Assembly (NCBI GenBank): GCA_019911805.1
Contig: JAIOJV010000077.1
Location: 62,001-126,000 of the forward strand
Direction of reading: 5' to 3'
Origin: Gammaproteobacteria bacterium
GTDB taxonomy: Bacteria > Pseudomonadota > Gammaproteobacteria > Thiohalobacterales > Thiohalobacteraceae
DNA length: 64,000 nucleotides
In this document: positions 54,515 through 63,607 of the stretch, in pieces
Layout: every line of letters starts with the position of its first letter
Numbering within the stretch: the first letter of the stretch is position 1
Program-made: the position numbers and the translations under genes
Notes under the pieces: generated by a model
What the model saw: only the letters and a program-made list of their open reading frames with translations
Databases searched by the model: none
Told to the model about the DNA's origin: nothing

Positions 54515-54676
54515 TTAGGGCTTCTTGGGGGTGGTGTAGGGAACCTCTTTCTGGAAAGACTCCCAGATGGTTTCATAACCAACATAGCCCTTTTCATTTG
54601 CCGGCATTTGACGGGTCGTTAGAAAACGGCTCTTGCCCTCGGGAACTTTGGGCCTGGTTTTTGGTGCTTCGCTCAT
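54515..54676 (-). CDS. small hypothetical protein, 53 aa
   Basis: The ATG at 54676 has an AAGGAG ribosome site 9 bases upstream; the frame continues upstream into the TPR gene without support. The protein is hydrophilic and basic (MSEAPKTRPKVPEGKSRFLT, then YVGYETIWESFQKEVPYTTP). It is the last gene before the terminator and follows the TPR gene in the same direction. Function unknown. Confidence 0.65.
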   Translation of the reverse strand: MSEAPKTRPKVPEGKSRFLTTRQMPANEKGYVGYETIWESFQKEVPYTTPKKP

Positions 54677-54716
54677 AGTACTAACTCCTTGCTGGTTTGA
54701 ACGGGATAAATGTAAA

Positions 54717-55733
54717 CTATTTTGCAGCCCCTGCAACTGAACTAATCTGCGCCTCGCAATGCTTTAAACAGAGTGGTTGAAGCGCATGCGGGAAACATTC
54801 GATAATCAATTCAAATTCATCGGCCACTTCGTCGGCAAGTGTGGCGTCCTTCGTCAACTCAGCCAGCACGCCCCGTGCAGTAGACCTGTTCACCCTGCAT
54901 AGCACTGCCAGATGAATGGGAAGTTGTTGCTCCATGCATACTGTCAATGCCGTTTCATACGACCTGATTGCCTCTTCCAGGTGATCTGGGCTTTCTTCTG
55001 ATTCACCCAGATTATGCAGTACCGCGCCAGAATTATTGTGTGTGGCGGCTAACTCGAAAGCGTTGTTATCAGCATCGAACTCGGTAATTGCATTTTTATA
55101 GGCGACAACGGACTTTTGAAAAGTACGACTACCCTTCAGAAGTTTGCCATGCGTATGGAACGTGGCGCCAAGTTGATACATGGTTGCTGCCCATTCTTCA
55201 GGCGTCTCTTTTCGGGACCATACCAATAATGCATTAGTGTAAGCATCGATGGATTCTTTCAATAATTTCGAGTTATCCAGTTGCCGGCCCAATGCTTGTT
55301 TTGCGGTTCCCAGGTTATATTGTGTTGCCGCCCAGTCAAGGGGTGACTTTTCCTGGTCGAACTCTTCCAGCGCACTAGTAAAGCACTGAATGGATTTTTC
55401 AAACAATGCAACATCTCTTTGCTGCTGCCCCAGCGCCGCAAGGATATTGCCAAGATCATTCTGGGTCTCAGCCCAGGCTAATGGTTCCTGATCACGATAT
55501 TTGGCTGTCAGTGTTGCCTCATGAGCCTCACGCGCACTGCCAAGAACATTGGAACTGAATCTGCGTTGTTCATAATTCCCCCGTGTATAGAGGAAATTAT
55601 CAGCTACTGTTACCTTGGTATCCGGAGTGGCAGCAACGGCCAACTCTTCGCCAAGCATGCCGATAGCATTGGCTATTGCACGTTCCAGGGCTTTATTGAC
55701 CGGGTAAAACAGGTAGGTATTTGAGAATTTCAT
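54717..55733 (-). CDS. tetratricopeptide-repeat protein
   Basis: The 338-residue protein has a run of at least four TPR-like repeats with the spacing signature WAxTQxxLG: LAWAETQNDLGNILAALGQ, LDWAATQYNLGTAKQALGR, EEWAATMYQLGATFHTHGK and FELAATHNNSGAVLHNLGE. No signal peptide. It probably binds proteins or acts as an assembly factor. It sits one base downstream of the FKBP gene, so the two are likely coupled and may act together as a chaperone set. Confidence 0.85.
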   Translation of the reverse strand: MKFSNTYLFYPVNKALERAIANAIGMLGEELAVAATPDTKVTVADNFLYTRGNYEQRRFSSNVLGSAREAHEATLTAKYRDQEPLAWAETQNDLGNILAALGQQQRDVALFEKSIQCFTSALEEFDQEKSPLDWAATQYNLGTAKQALGRQLDNSKLLKESIDAYTNALLVWSRKETPEEWAATMYQLGATFHTHGKLLKGSRTFQKSVVAYKNAITEFDADNNAFELAATHNNSGAVLHNLGESEESPDHLEEAIRSYETALTVCMEQQLPIHLAVLCRVNRSTARGVLAELTKDATLADEVADEFELIIECFPHALQPLCLKHCEAQISSVAGAAK

Positions 55734-56240
55734 TTATGCCCGACCGAGAATTTCATTGATGTCCGGATCGGCGCCAACAGCTCCGCCGAGGTCAATTTCT
55801 TCATCGGTCGCTTCACGTATGCTCAGAACTTCCAATGTAAAAATTACGTCTCTGCCACAAAGTGGGTTGTTGCCGTCCACGGTCAATGTCTTGTCATCGA
55901 ATCGGGTAACGATGAAGTTTTTAAGTTCACCTTTTTCATTTTCCATGGTGATGGTCATGCCGATCTCTCGATACTCTTCAGGAACATTATCGATGTGATC
56001 AGTAAACACGAGTGATTCGTCTCTCTCACCATATAACAGTTTGGTATCGATCGGAACTTCGATGATGTCCCCGACTTTTTTGCCGTCCAGTTGCTTTGTC
56101 ACCTGTTCAGACATGACATCATTCACGCCATGTACATAGCCCAGGGGATAATCAACGGTAACAAGCACGTCACCGGTTTTTTGGTCGATGACCTTATAAT
56201 TCAGCTCAACGAATTTTTCGTTTCGAATAATATCTGACAT
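55734..56240 (-). CDS. FKBP-type (SlyD-like) peptidyl-prolyl isomerase
   Basis: The ATG at 56240 gives 168 residues. The FKBP core is seen in VELNYKVIDQKTGDVLVTVD, PLGYVHGVNDVM and the end NPLCGRDVIFTLEVLSIREA, with the insert-in-flap domain of SlyD between them. The His-rich tail of SlyD is missing. It should speed proline isomerisation and act as a chaperone in the cytoplasm. It is between two other minus-strand genes downstream of the apr operon. Confidence 0.85.
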   Translation of the reverse strand: MSDIIRNEKFVELNYKVIDQKTGDVLVTVDYPLGYVHGVNDVMSEQVTKQLDGKKVGDIIEVPIDTKLLYGERDESLVFTDHIDNVPEEYREIGMTITMENEKGELKNFIVTRFDDKTLTVDGNNPLCGRDVIFTLEVLSIREATDEEIDLGGAVGADPDINEILGRA

Positions 56241-56272
56241 AACTGACAAAGCCTGATGTAGGTAATGCTGTC

Positions 56273-56638
56273 TTAGAACAGCGTAGCACCAAATATTTTT
56301 ACCTTATCCTTCTCGTAACCCAGTACCAGTCGGCCCAGCCATTCACCCTCTTTCTTGGTGTGCCTCTGCTTATATAACACCGTTACATATTCACCGCGGC
56401 GTATCATGCCAAGATATTCGTAATCTTCTGACAGGTTTTTTGTTAATTCACTTCTCGCGAACTGTTTACCCATCTCGATTTCATTCGCACCTAACAGCAT
56501 GGCGGCTGCAAAATTACGGGTGAAAGCGCCGTAGTTTTGTTCGTTCGAGTACTTGACGAGATCAGCCCACATTGGATTTGCCAGCGCTAGAATCTCTTCA
56601 TCTGATTTTTCAATAATATTCATCATTTCGTTCTTCAT
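56273..56638 (-). CDS. hypothetical protein, 121 aa
   Basis: The product is soluble and mostly helical at the N-terminus (IIEKSDEEILALANPMWADL), then beta-rich (GEYVTVLYKQRHTKKEGEWL). No family is recognised. It is first in the leftward run with the FKBP and TPR genes, downstream of the terminator that closes the apr operon. The ribosome site is weak, and the second pair of Met codons is an alternative start. Confidence 0.6.
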   Translation of the reverse strand: MKNEMMNIIEKSDEEILALANPMWADLVKYSNEQNYGAFTRNFAAAMLLGANEIEMGKQFARSELTKNLSEDYEYLGMIRRGEYVTVLYKQRHTKKEGEWLGRLVLGYEKDKVKIFGATLF

Positions 56639-56701
56639 TTAGAGCATGCATCTGGTTTTGCAGGGCTACCATCGTAAAAAAGTCGCATGCTGTAAACCAT
56701 A

Positions 56702-56735
56702 GAAAAAAAAGACCAACAAACAATATGCTGGTCTT
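56702..56735 (-). terminator. Rho-independent terminator downstream of aprA
   Basis: Read leftward, AAGACCA (56729-56735) pairs with TGGTCTT (56709-56715) across a 13-base loop, and eight T residues follow. It lies about 150 bases after the aprA stop and should end the apr transcript before the next genes. Confidence 0.8.
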
Positions 56736-56773
56736 ACTTTTAAAGATTAAGTAAAGGAACCTCTGGCTTATTT

Positions 56774-56827
56774 GTCATTGCGAGGAGCGTAGCGACAAGA
56801 AGATTGCTTCGCTTCGCTCGCAATGAC
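56774..56827. repeat. REP-like palindromic element
   Basis: GTCATTGCGAG and CTCGCAATGAC are perfect 11-base terminal inverted repeats of a 54-base element containing AGCGTAGCGAC and GAAGATTGCTTCGC. It belongs to a GCGAGGAGCGTAGCGAC-type family spread through many proteobacteria. A related element is at 62573. Confidence 0.75.
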
Positions 56828-56886
56828 GGTACGACGAATTCACCAGGGGTTCCTGAAGTTATTTTTCTACTGCTCAGCTATTACCT

Positions 56887-58752
56887 CTATTCATCAGCTA
56901 CCAGATGGTACAGAGGGGCTTTTTCCATCGTGTATGCACCTGTTTTGCGATCACGATGAGAAACGGTCAGCACGTGCCAGTTCTTGTCATCCAGTTTCAT
57001 CGCATCACCACGGTAGTAGTAGCCAGGCCAACGCGTTTCCTTGCGGAACAACGTATGGTGGAACACACTTTCGGAAGTACGGACACGGTGATGTAATTCC
57101 CATGCACGCAACAGCTCGTGTATATCGGATGCCGCAACCATCTCCATGTCTTCCTCAAGCGTTTTAAGCTTCTTGAGGCCGATGTGAAGAAGTTTCTCGT
57201 TGGTCATGTAGTTGACGCCAAAACCACCGCAATACTCATCCATCAGTTTCTGCAAGCGATCCAGACCCTGTCGTGGATTGATGAAGTTTGGGTTCACCGA
57301 CCCGGCAACAACTTCATTGCTGTAAACCCTGTGGGTCTCCAGCGGCTTGTAGATCTTCTCTTTCAGATCATTGATCTGCTTGTCAGAGACTACAATGCCT
57401 TCGGCCTTGCCGTCGTCGATGTACTTGCAGGCGGCCTTGGCGGCCAGACGACCTTCAGTGAAGGAGCCCGATGAGAATGCGTGTGGTGTGCCACCTACCG
57501 CATCACCCGCGCCAAACAGGCCTTCGACAGTGGTCATACGGTTGTAACCCCAGTAGTACTCCGGAGGGGAAACATCTTCAGGACCCGAGCACCATGCACC
57601 GCAACCCGTTGCATGTGAACCCATGACGTAGGGCTCAGAGGTCGTCAATTCAGGGTTCTCGTATTTCGGATCGACGTCCGTGGCAGCCCAAAGTACCGCT
57701 TGGCCTACAGTCATACCCAGGAAGTTGTGCCAGCCGATCTCTTCAAGGTGCGGATCCTGGAACGCTTCCATGGTCACCATGTGTATGGGACCGCGACCGG
57801 CATTCACCTCGGAGATAAAGGCATGGTTACGCAAACAGGTCGGAATGGGCTTGTGGGACAGGTGCTGTCCTTCCGTATCCAGGTATTCCTTGCCGACCAT
57901 TTCCGTCAGCGCCGGGAACCACTTGGATTCATACTCTTCACCCAGACCGTTTTGGGTATAGGTCTTGAGATGCAGGAAGTATGCACCGACTGGGCCGTAA
58001 CCATCCTTGAATCGAGCCAGCACGATACGGTTTTCCATTTGCGTCATCTTCGCGCCGGCTTCGATCATCAGGCCGTACGCGGATCCCGATGACCACGGTG
58101 CGTACCAGACGCGACCCGCGCCTTCACCGACGGAGCGCGGCTTAAAGATGTTGGAAGCACCACCGGCACCACAGATTACGGTCTTGGACTTGAATACGTG
58201 GTAGTTACCGGTGCGAACGTTGAAACCAACAGCACCGGCGACGCGGTTCTCTTTGGAATCATCCATCAGCAGATGGGTTATGCAGATACGGTTGAATACC
58301 TTGTCAGCTGATTTCTTCGCAGCTTCGGCAACAATCGGCTTGTAGGATTCACCGTGAATCATAATCTGCCAACGCCCTTCACGCAGATAGGAGCCCTTCT
58401 TAGGGTCTCTCATCAGTGGCAGGCCCCACTCTTCAAACTGGTGCACCGTGGAGTCGACGTGGCGCGCCATATCAAAAGCCAGGTCTTCACGCACCATACC
58501 CATCAGGTCCATGCGCGCATAGCGGACGTGATCTTCTGGATTGTTTTCGCCAAAGCGCGTGCCCATGTAACAGTTGATCGCGTACAAGCCCTGGGCGACC
58601 GCACCAGAGCGATCAATGTTTGCTTTTTCCGCAATGACGATCTTCTTGTTCTTGCCCCAGTACCTTGCTTCAAATGCAGCACCGGTACCACCGAGGCCGG
58701 CACCTGCGACCAGGATGTCGATATCATCTTCGATAATAGTTTTGTAGGCCAT
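56887..58752 (-). CDS. aprA: adenylylsulfate reductase alpha subunit
   Basis: The 621-residue FAD protein has the Rossmann motif AGAGLGGTG (16-24), IAEKANIDRSGAVAQGLYAI, and the AprA-specific segment GRGPIHMVTMEAF and GCGAWCSGPEDVSPPEYYW. In sulfur oxidisers AprAB works in reverse, making APS from sulfite and AMP, with electrons going to the quinone pool. It overlaps the upstream aprB stop by one base. The operon order aprM-aprB-aprA is that of sulfur-oxidising beta- and gammaproteobacteria. It is followed by a terminator. Confidence 0.95.
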   Translation of the reverse strand: MAYKTIIEDDIDILVAGAGLGGTGAAFEARYWGKNKKIVIAEKANIDRSGAVAQGLYAINCYMGTRFGENNPEDHVRYARMDLMGMVREDLAFDMARHVDSTVHQFEEWGLPLMRDPKKGSYLREGRWQIMIHGESYKPIVAEAAKKSADKVFNRICITHLLMDDSKENRVAGAVGFNVRTGNYHVFKSKTVICGAGGASNIFKPRSVGEGAGRVWYAPWSSGSAYGLMIEAGAKMTQMENRIVLARFKDGYGPVGAYFLHLKTYTQNGLGEEYESKWFPALTEMVGKEYLDTEGQHLSHKPIPTCLRNHAFISEVNAGRGPIHMVTMEAFQDPHLEEIGWHNFLGMTVGQAVLWAATDVDPKYENPELTTSEPYVMGSHATGCGAWCSGPEDVSPPEYYWGYNRMTTVEGLFGAGDAVGGTPHAFSSGSFTEGRLAAKAACKYIDDGKAEGIVVSDKQINDLKEKIYKPLETHRVYSNEVVAGSVNPNFINPRQGLDRLQKLMDEYCGGFGVNYMTNEKLLHIGLKKLKTLEEDMEMVAASDIHELLRAWELHHRVRTSESVFHHTLFRKETRWPGYYYRGDAMKLDDKNWHVLTVSHRDRKTGAYTMEKAPLYHLVADE

Positions 58753-59234
58753 TAGTAGTACACCCCTTCTTGCATTTTCAGGCCATTCGACTTGAGCGTG
58801 TGCAAGCCACCCTCATCCAGTCGAATATACTTGGGCTCGTTGAACAAAAGCTCACTGGCACGCATTTCATTACTCGGTGCGGCTTCTTTGGAAAGTTCAG
58901 GAATGGCCGTGCCCCACGGTTTTGTCGTGATAGGCGCCAACAACTCCATGTCCTTTTTGCCATTGCGGAATTTGATACGCCAGGCAATCGTTCCTTGTTC
59001 CTCATTACGAAGCACACGTACCGAGTGGCCCAGGGGTGCAAAATCGGCATAACCACGCACATCAATGGCTTGGTGGGGGCAGGCTTTCACGCAGGAGTAA
59101 CACTCCCAGCACATGCTGGGTTCGATGTTGTAAGCGCGTCGAAGGGTTTTATCAATGTGCATAATGTCTGACGGGCAGATATCAACGCACTGTCCGCAGC
59201 CATCACAACGAGTCATATATACGAAAGTTGGCAT
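58752..59234 (-). CDS. aprB: adenylylsulfate reductase beta subunit (iron-sulfur)
   Basis: The 160-residue protein carries two 4Fe-4S motifs: CDGCGQCVDICPSDIMH (about residues 10-26) and CWECYSCVKACPHQAI (about 42-57), then an AprB C-terminal tail. It passes electrons between AprA and the membrane subunit. It is cotranscribed with aprM upstream (39 bases) and aprA downstream (one-base overlap). Confidence 0.95.
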   Translation of the reverse strand: MPTFVYMTRCDGCGQCVDICPSDIMHIDKTLRRAYNIEPSMCWECYSCVKACPHQAIDVRGYADFAPLGHSVRVLRNEEQGTIAWRIKFRNGKKDMELLAPITTKPWGTAIPELSKEAAPSNEMRASELLFNEPKYIRLDEGGLHTLKSNGLKMQEGVYY

Positions 59235-59273
59235 AATGTTCTCTCTTTAACTTCGAAAGTTGTTGAATGAATG

Positions 59274-60125
59274 CTAGTAGTTGTTTGCAGACTCGCGCCT
59301 GATACCAGGTCCCATGTAGGCTGGGTTCTTACCCATATATTCGGGGATATCCGGGAATTTCGCCTGTACTGCAGGATCCGTCAGATCGTACTCAGCAGGT
59401 AGATTTTCTCTCGAACCATCGGCCCTGGTAACACGCTTCTGAAAAGCAGCGGCGGGCTTGAAGAACATATGGGCGAACTTCGACCAGAATACGGTGCCAA
59501 AAAGCGTTGTGCTTGAAACGATGAACAAAACGAGGAACAGGGTTGACCACCCGGCAATACCGATCGACTGCGCAAAGGACCAGAGCAATGCAAACGTTGA
59601 AGTTGCCAATAGCGACAGGATAAAGAGGTCCGCACGTTCGATGCGATACCACGTCAGGCCCTCCGCAGAAACATCGACCCGGATAGAGAACCAGAACCAG
59701 TATCCACCGGCAGCAAGCATCAGCGCGCCGAGATGCCAGAGCAGTGGCAGGGTGGTGGGTGTAGACGTCGCGGGCGTCGAGTAGCCAAAAATCATAATGG
59801 CGGTAGTGACGACGAATATAATGAAGCCATACATGGTCAGCAGATGAGAAAGTCTGCGTCTTGGATTGCAGAACTCGCCAGATGTCAGCACTTCGTTCGC
59901 CAGCACTTTAATGGCAATCGATGCTTTCTCGCCGCTACTCACTGTACGTTTCGCGCTTTTCTGTGCCTTTTTTGCATTTTCAAAAAAGTACTGAGCGCTT
60001 TTCTTATGAACCATGTCAAGTATCGTCCCACCGATCACCAGCAGGACCATCAAAATAATGTATGCCTGCATAATGGCCGGTGATATAATGGCCGAAAGCT
60101 CAGAAAAGGGGTTGCTCGTGAACAT
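59274..60125 (-). CDS. aprM: AprM, membrane anchor of adenylylsulfate reductase
   Basis: The 283-residue protein has five hydrophobic helices (about residues 18-36, 95-118, 130-150, 180-200, 205-228). Size, fold and position upstream of aprBA match AprM, the quinone-interacting anchor found in sulfur oxidisers without QmoABC. It is the first gene of the operon and has a GAGG ribosome site. The promoter is at 60183-60210. Confidence 0.9.
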   Translation of the reverse strand: MFTSNPFSELSAIISPAIMQAYIILMVLLVIGGTILDMVHKKSAQYFFENAKKAQKSAKRTVSSGEKASIAIKVLANEVLTSGEFCNPRRRLSHLLTMYGFIIFVVTTAIMIFGYSTPATSTPTTLPLLWHLGALMLAAGGYWFWFSIRVDVSAEGLTWYRIERADLFILSLLATSTFALLWSFAQSIGIAGWSTLFLVLFIVSSTTLFGTVFWSKFAHMFFKPAAAFQKRVTRADGSRENLPAEYDLTDPAVQAKFPDIPEYMGKNPAYMGPGIRRESANNY

Positions 60126-60182
60126 TAGGTAATCCTCAAGTATTTTAGTCGCCAGTGTATCCTTAAACTCAGCTCTGCGGCG

Positions 60183-60210
60183 AGTATAAACAAGCCACGG
60201 AGTATAACAA
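60183..60210 (-). promoter_or_regulatory. sigma-70-like promoter of the aprMBA operon
   Basis: Leftward TTGTTA (60205-60210) and TATACT (60183-60188) are 16 bases apart, about 60 bases before the aprM start. Both hexamers are good but not perfect. Confidence 0.5.
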
Positions 60211-60259
60211 AATTGCTCGGCCTGAAACTACGGGGTGGTTGCTCTGCGACAAGGAATAG

Positions 60260-60600
60260 TCAATTGAATGTCTTCAATTCCTCTTCACTCAGAGTACTGA
60301 TCTACTTTCCTTCGGTGCCTACCATCGGGTCGGCCAATGTACGTTTGGCGTGGATCTGGTCGTTGATACGTTCCTCCAACGTGTCGAGGGTCATAAATTG
60401 GTGCATCCGCACGGTTTGAGTGCCGGCCGATGCGGTCGGTGGCCTGGACCTCGACGGCGGGATTCTTTCACAGATCGTAACGGATCACATTGGCGGGGGG
60501 CGGCCAGGGTCAGCCCAGAGCCGCTGCTCTGGCGTTGGTGCTGGGGCCGTCGATGCTTTCCCTTGCCGTTCCCTCCGAAGCTGTCGAACCCGGCATTCTA
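60260..60600 (-). pseudogene. wrecked SNF2-family helicase C-terminus
   Basis: Read leftward, pieces in different frames match the last part of SNF2 helicases: GSGLTLAA (motif V region), NVIRYDLWKNPAVEVQATDR (motif VI region) and VRMHQFMTLDTLEERINDQI, HAKRTLADPMVG, then after a TAG the end STLSEEELKTFN. At least two frameshifts and one in-frame stop separate them. No N-terminal half is found. It is unrelated in position to the intact helicase at 5340. Confidence 0.75.
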
Positions 60601-61040
60601 GCGTCGAACTTCCGCCACCAACAGCCCTGCTGCCACCTTTTCCGCCACCCGTTTTACATGGGGGGATAATACTATCACCCCTGATCGGGTGGCCAAAATA
60701 ACGATGCTGCTGTACGGCCCACGCGGGTAGAAAACGCCGGCGCTGTCCTAACGGTGCTGCTTGCCGGCATGCCTATCGCGAATAGCGCCATAAGGAAAAT
60801 CTATATAGTTAATAAATTAGTCAGGTCGCAATAAACATGCGGGCCGCTTCCATGCGGCGGGGGCGGCGCATAGTGGAGGAGTGCAGCCTGTGGGGTGTTT
60901 CCACCGAACGGCAACACCTGGCCCAGAGCCGTGCGCCGTCGCCTGGCTTGCCGGCGGGCCTTTCCGGCTGACACCCGAACTGAGGACTCGACCTCAATGC
61001 CCCGGGTGGCTCAGTCTGTCCCCTGGAAAAGGAGACCGTT
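60601..61040. other. intergenic region upstream of the Vgb-like gene
   Basis: No coding frame is supported. The part just upstream of the helicase remnant may hold further decayed bases. The region is GC-rich with a short AT-rich segment (about 60797-60838) that could hold the promoter of the next gene. Confidence 0.4.
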
Positions 61041-62030
61041 ATGCGTACCCTGAGCTATCTGCTGTCAATCTTCCTGTTGAGCGTAGTGCCGCTGTCCCAT
61101 GCTGTGTCAGCAGCGCTGGCGATTCAGGAATGGCCGGTACCCTGGCCAGGCACCCAGCCGCGCGACCCGGATGTGGCCGCCGATGGCCGCATCTGGTTTG
61201 TTGGGCAGACCGGCGACTATGTGGCCCATTTCGATCCGACCACGCAACACTTTGAGCGCATCGATCTCAATGAAGGCGCGGGCCCGCACAATCTGATCGT
61301 CGGATCCGACGGCTACATCTGGTACGCCGGCAACCGTGACCGGCATATCGGTCGCATGAATCCGGAGACGGGGACGATCCAGCGCATCGAGATGCCGGAC
61401 GCGGCGGCGCGTGACCCCCATACCCTCATCGAGGACGGCCACGGGGCAATCTGGTTTACCGTGCAACACGGCAATGTCATCGGCCGACTCGACATGACGA
61501 GCCACAAGGTGCAGCTGATACCCGTCCCGACCCCACAGGCTCGACCCTACGGCATCATCAGCGACCGCCAGGGCCGCCCCTGGATCGCCCTGGTCGGCAC
61601 CAACAAACTCGCAACCATCGATCCTGAAACGCTGCAGCTGACGGAGATCGAATTGCCACGTGAAGATGCGCGGCCGCGCCGCGTGGTGAGAACCCGTGAC
61701 GGACGGATCTGGTACGTCGACTACGCTCAGGGCTACCTGGGCAGTTACGATCCGACGACCAAAAAGATCCAGGAATGGCGGACACCGAACGGACAATCCG
61801 GTCCGTATGCCATGGCGGTCGACGCCAAGGATCGCATCTGGTTCGTGGAGACCCTGGTGCAACCAAACCAGTTCGTCGGTTTCGATCCGGCGACAGAGGA
61901 ATTTTTCAGCCAGACAGACATCCCCAGCGGCGGCGGCTCCGTACGACACATGGTGTTCGACCCGAAGACCAATACCATCTGGTTCGGCACCGATACGCAG
62001 AATATAGGTAGGGCGAGATTGCCTGATTAA
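61041..62030 (+). CDS. exported Vgb-like (virginiamycin B lyase family) beta-propeller protein
   Basis: The 329-residue protein has a signal peptide (MRTLSYLLSIFLLSVVPLSH, AVSAA) and a run of repeated blades such as DVAADGRIWFVGQTG, VGSDGYIWYAGNRDRHIGRM, EDGHGAIWFTVQHGNVIGRL and VDAKDRIWFVETL. The blade pattern is that of the streptogramin lyase-type beta-propeller. The lyase activity depends on a His pair not established here, so the periplasmic protein is better called Vgb-like. A GGAG ribosome site precedes the ATG. Confidence 0.85.
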   Translation: MRTLSYLLSIFLLSVVPLSHAVSAALAIQEWPVPWPGTQPRDPDVAADGRIWFVGQTGDYVAHFDPTTQHFERIDLNEGAGPHNLIVGSDGYIWYAGNRDRHIGRMNPETGTIQRIEMPDAAARDPHTLIEDGHGAIWFTVQHGNVIGRLDMTSHKVQLIPVPTPQARPYGIISDRQGRPWIALVGTNKLATIDPETLQLTEIELPREDARPRRVVRTRDGRIWYVDYAQGYLGSYDPTTKKIQEWRTPNGQSGPYAMAVDAKDRIWFVETLVQPNQFVGFDPATEEFFSQTDIPSGGGSVRHMVFDPKTNTIWFGTDTQNIGRARLPD

Positions 62031-62126
62031 CGATGTTTGGGGGCAGAGTGAAAACCTGTGAGTAACAGCTAATAGTTTTTGCTCTGACTCCAATTATCCA
62101 TGGATATGAAAAGAACCGGAGATACT

Positions 62127-62459
62127 ATGAAATCAGTCTGGATCACATTGCTGTTGTCGCTGGGGGCCGTCGTTACGGCACAGGCCGGGGTCGCGGGCTG
62201 GACGGATGCTGCGAACGTCAAGGCGCTGGAGGCCAATGAGGCCGGCCGCTTCACGGCGAAACTCGCGGTCGAAAAGAATACCAGCGGCTGCCGCAATGCC
62301 GACTGGTTCTATGGCGACTACGGTCGTCCCGGCAGCGAACTCATGTATCGGACCCTGCTGGAGGCATCGCTTGCGGGGCTCAAGGTGCAGCTGTATGTCA
62401 CCGGTGCCTGCGATCTTAAAGGCTACTCGGGCATCTCGTCCGTGCGCATCCTGCCCTGA
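62127..62459 (+). CDS. small exported protein, 110 aa
   Basis: The ATG at 62127 (CGGAG upstream) opens a signal peptide, MKSVWITLLLSLGAVVTAQA, then a mature protein with two cysteines (SGCRNADWFYGDYG and VTGACDLKGYSG) that could form a disulfide. No family is recognised. A longer reading from 62100 adds nine residues without support. Confidence 0.7.
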   Translation: MKSVWITLLLSLGAVVTAQAGVAGWTDAANVKALEANEAGRFTAKLAVEKNTSGCRNADWFYGDYGRPGSELMYRTLLEASLAGLKVQLYVTGACDLKGYSGISSVRILP

Positions 62460-62975
62460 GGTGATGAACCCGGCCGGCACCCGATCGGTTTATACCGGGT
62501 CACGCTATGGAATCCTTCGTCTTGTCTCAGGGACGTGCTGGAACCTGATACCAGGGAACCTTTGATTACTCCGTCATTGCGAGAATGCCTAGACCCGAAG
62601 GGTGAGGTACCCATAATGAAGTCCGCTGGACTTCTAATGGGTGCAGCAAAGCAATCTACAATCTGTTGATCTACCGTAAGAGGAGATTGCTTCTGGCGGC
62701 ACACAGGCGTAGCAGGCGGGCCGGTGCGGGTGACACAGCCTGCACTCCGCGGGCCGGCTATGTACGCCAGCAGACAGACGGCGAGGGGCTCTCCCCATAA
62801 ACTGGGACTATCGGTACCTGCACGCGTGAGCTGCCTTCACGGCGGCGAAGGCGAGGGTCGGAAGCCGCACCACCGACTCCCTACGGCGCAGCGCACGTAC
62901 TATGTTTTACAAACGGGAATAGCCGGCGCGGTTGTTCTCCATTCCATGTCAATCGTTCAACAAGAGGTATGAATC
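62460..62975. other. intergenic region holding a REP-like element
   Basis: No gene is supported. Bases 62573-62700 start GTCATTGCGAG and end near GAGATTGCTTC, related to the element at 56774 but longer, with the internal CCTAGACCCGAAGGGTGAGG. The remainder is GC-rich non-coding DNA. Confidence 0.55.
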
Positions 62976-63167
62976 ATGAAATCAATCCAGATCGTCAGTG
63001 CAGCCCTGATCACGAGTGCCTTGCTGGTAGCACTCCCCGGCTGCGAGAAAGAGGGTCCGGCGGAACGGGCCGGTGAGAGTATCGATGAGGCGGTAGAGAA
63101 GACGGGAGAACAGATCGAAAAAGCCGGTGATGCCATCCAGGACTCGGCACAGGGCGACAATAAGTAA
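62976..63167 (+). CDS. small entericidin/YqjD-like lipoprotein, 63 aa
   Basis: The protein starts with a signal peptide and a lipobox LPGC (cysteine at residue 23), then an acidic helical part with repeats (GESIDEAVEKTGEQIEKAGD). Size and pattern are like entericidin-type small stress lipoproteins. It likely sits in the outer membrane. An AAGAGG site precedes the ATG. It is followed by an ElaB/YqjD-like protein. Confidence 0.7.
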   Translation: MKSIQIVSAALITSALLVALPGCEKEGPAERAGESIDEAVEKTGEQIEKAGDAIQDSAQGDNK

Positions 63168-63195
63168 CACGCAAGAATCCGTAACGGAGGGCTGT

Positions 63196-63510
63196 ATGGA
63201 AAACGTAGCCGATGAAGTCACCAAAGACCAGTTGATCGCCGATTTCAAGAAGGTGGTAGCGGATGCGGAAGCGCTACTGAAAGCGACTGCCAGGCATGGT
63301 GGTGAAGAGCTGGCCGAAGTGCGCGCCAGGGCGGAAGCCTCCCTCAGGGCTGCCAAAGCCAGGTTGGCGGAGGAGCGGACGGCACTGTTGGGCAGAACCA
63401 AAGATGCCGCCAGGGCTACCGATGCCTATATCCACGACAATCCATGGCAAGCCATCGGCATCGCCGCCGGTGTCGGCCTGGTGGTCGGCCTGCTCACCGG
63501 TCGCCGCTAG
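63196..63510 (+). CDS. DUF883 (ElaB/YqjD/CsbD-like) membrane-anchored stress protein
   Basis: The ATG at 63196 (GGAGG upstream) gives 104 residues. The N-terminal coiled-coil (KDQLIADFKKVVADAEALLK) is followed by a DNPWQAIGIAAGVGLVVGLL C-terminal membrane helix and GRR. This is the DUF883 plan of ElaB/YqjD, tail-anchored proteins that bind ribosomes in stationary phase. It is probably in the inner membrane. Confidence 0.85.
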   Translation: MENVADEVTKDQLIADFKKVVADAEALLKATARHGGEELAEVRARAEASLRAAKARLAEERTALLGRTKDAARATDAYIHDNPWQAIGIAAGVGLVVGLLTGRR

Positions 63511-63607
63511 GCGCTCGCCATTCCGGTGCGTGCCCCGCAATGGCTGGGGCGCGGCTGGGTGACATGGCAGGTGATGCACACATTGCGCGGCAGGCCGCAA
63601 GAACCCT

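Noticed and set aside
61107-62093. 328-codon minus-strand frame opposite the Vgb-like gene
   Set aside because: The plus strand has a signal peptide and regular beta-propeller repeats; the minus frame has no domain pattern.
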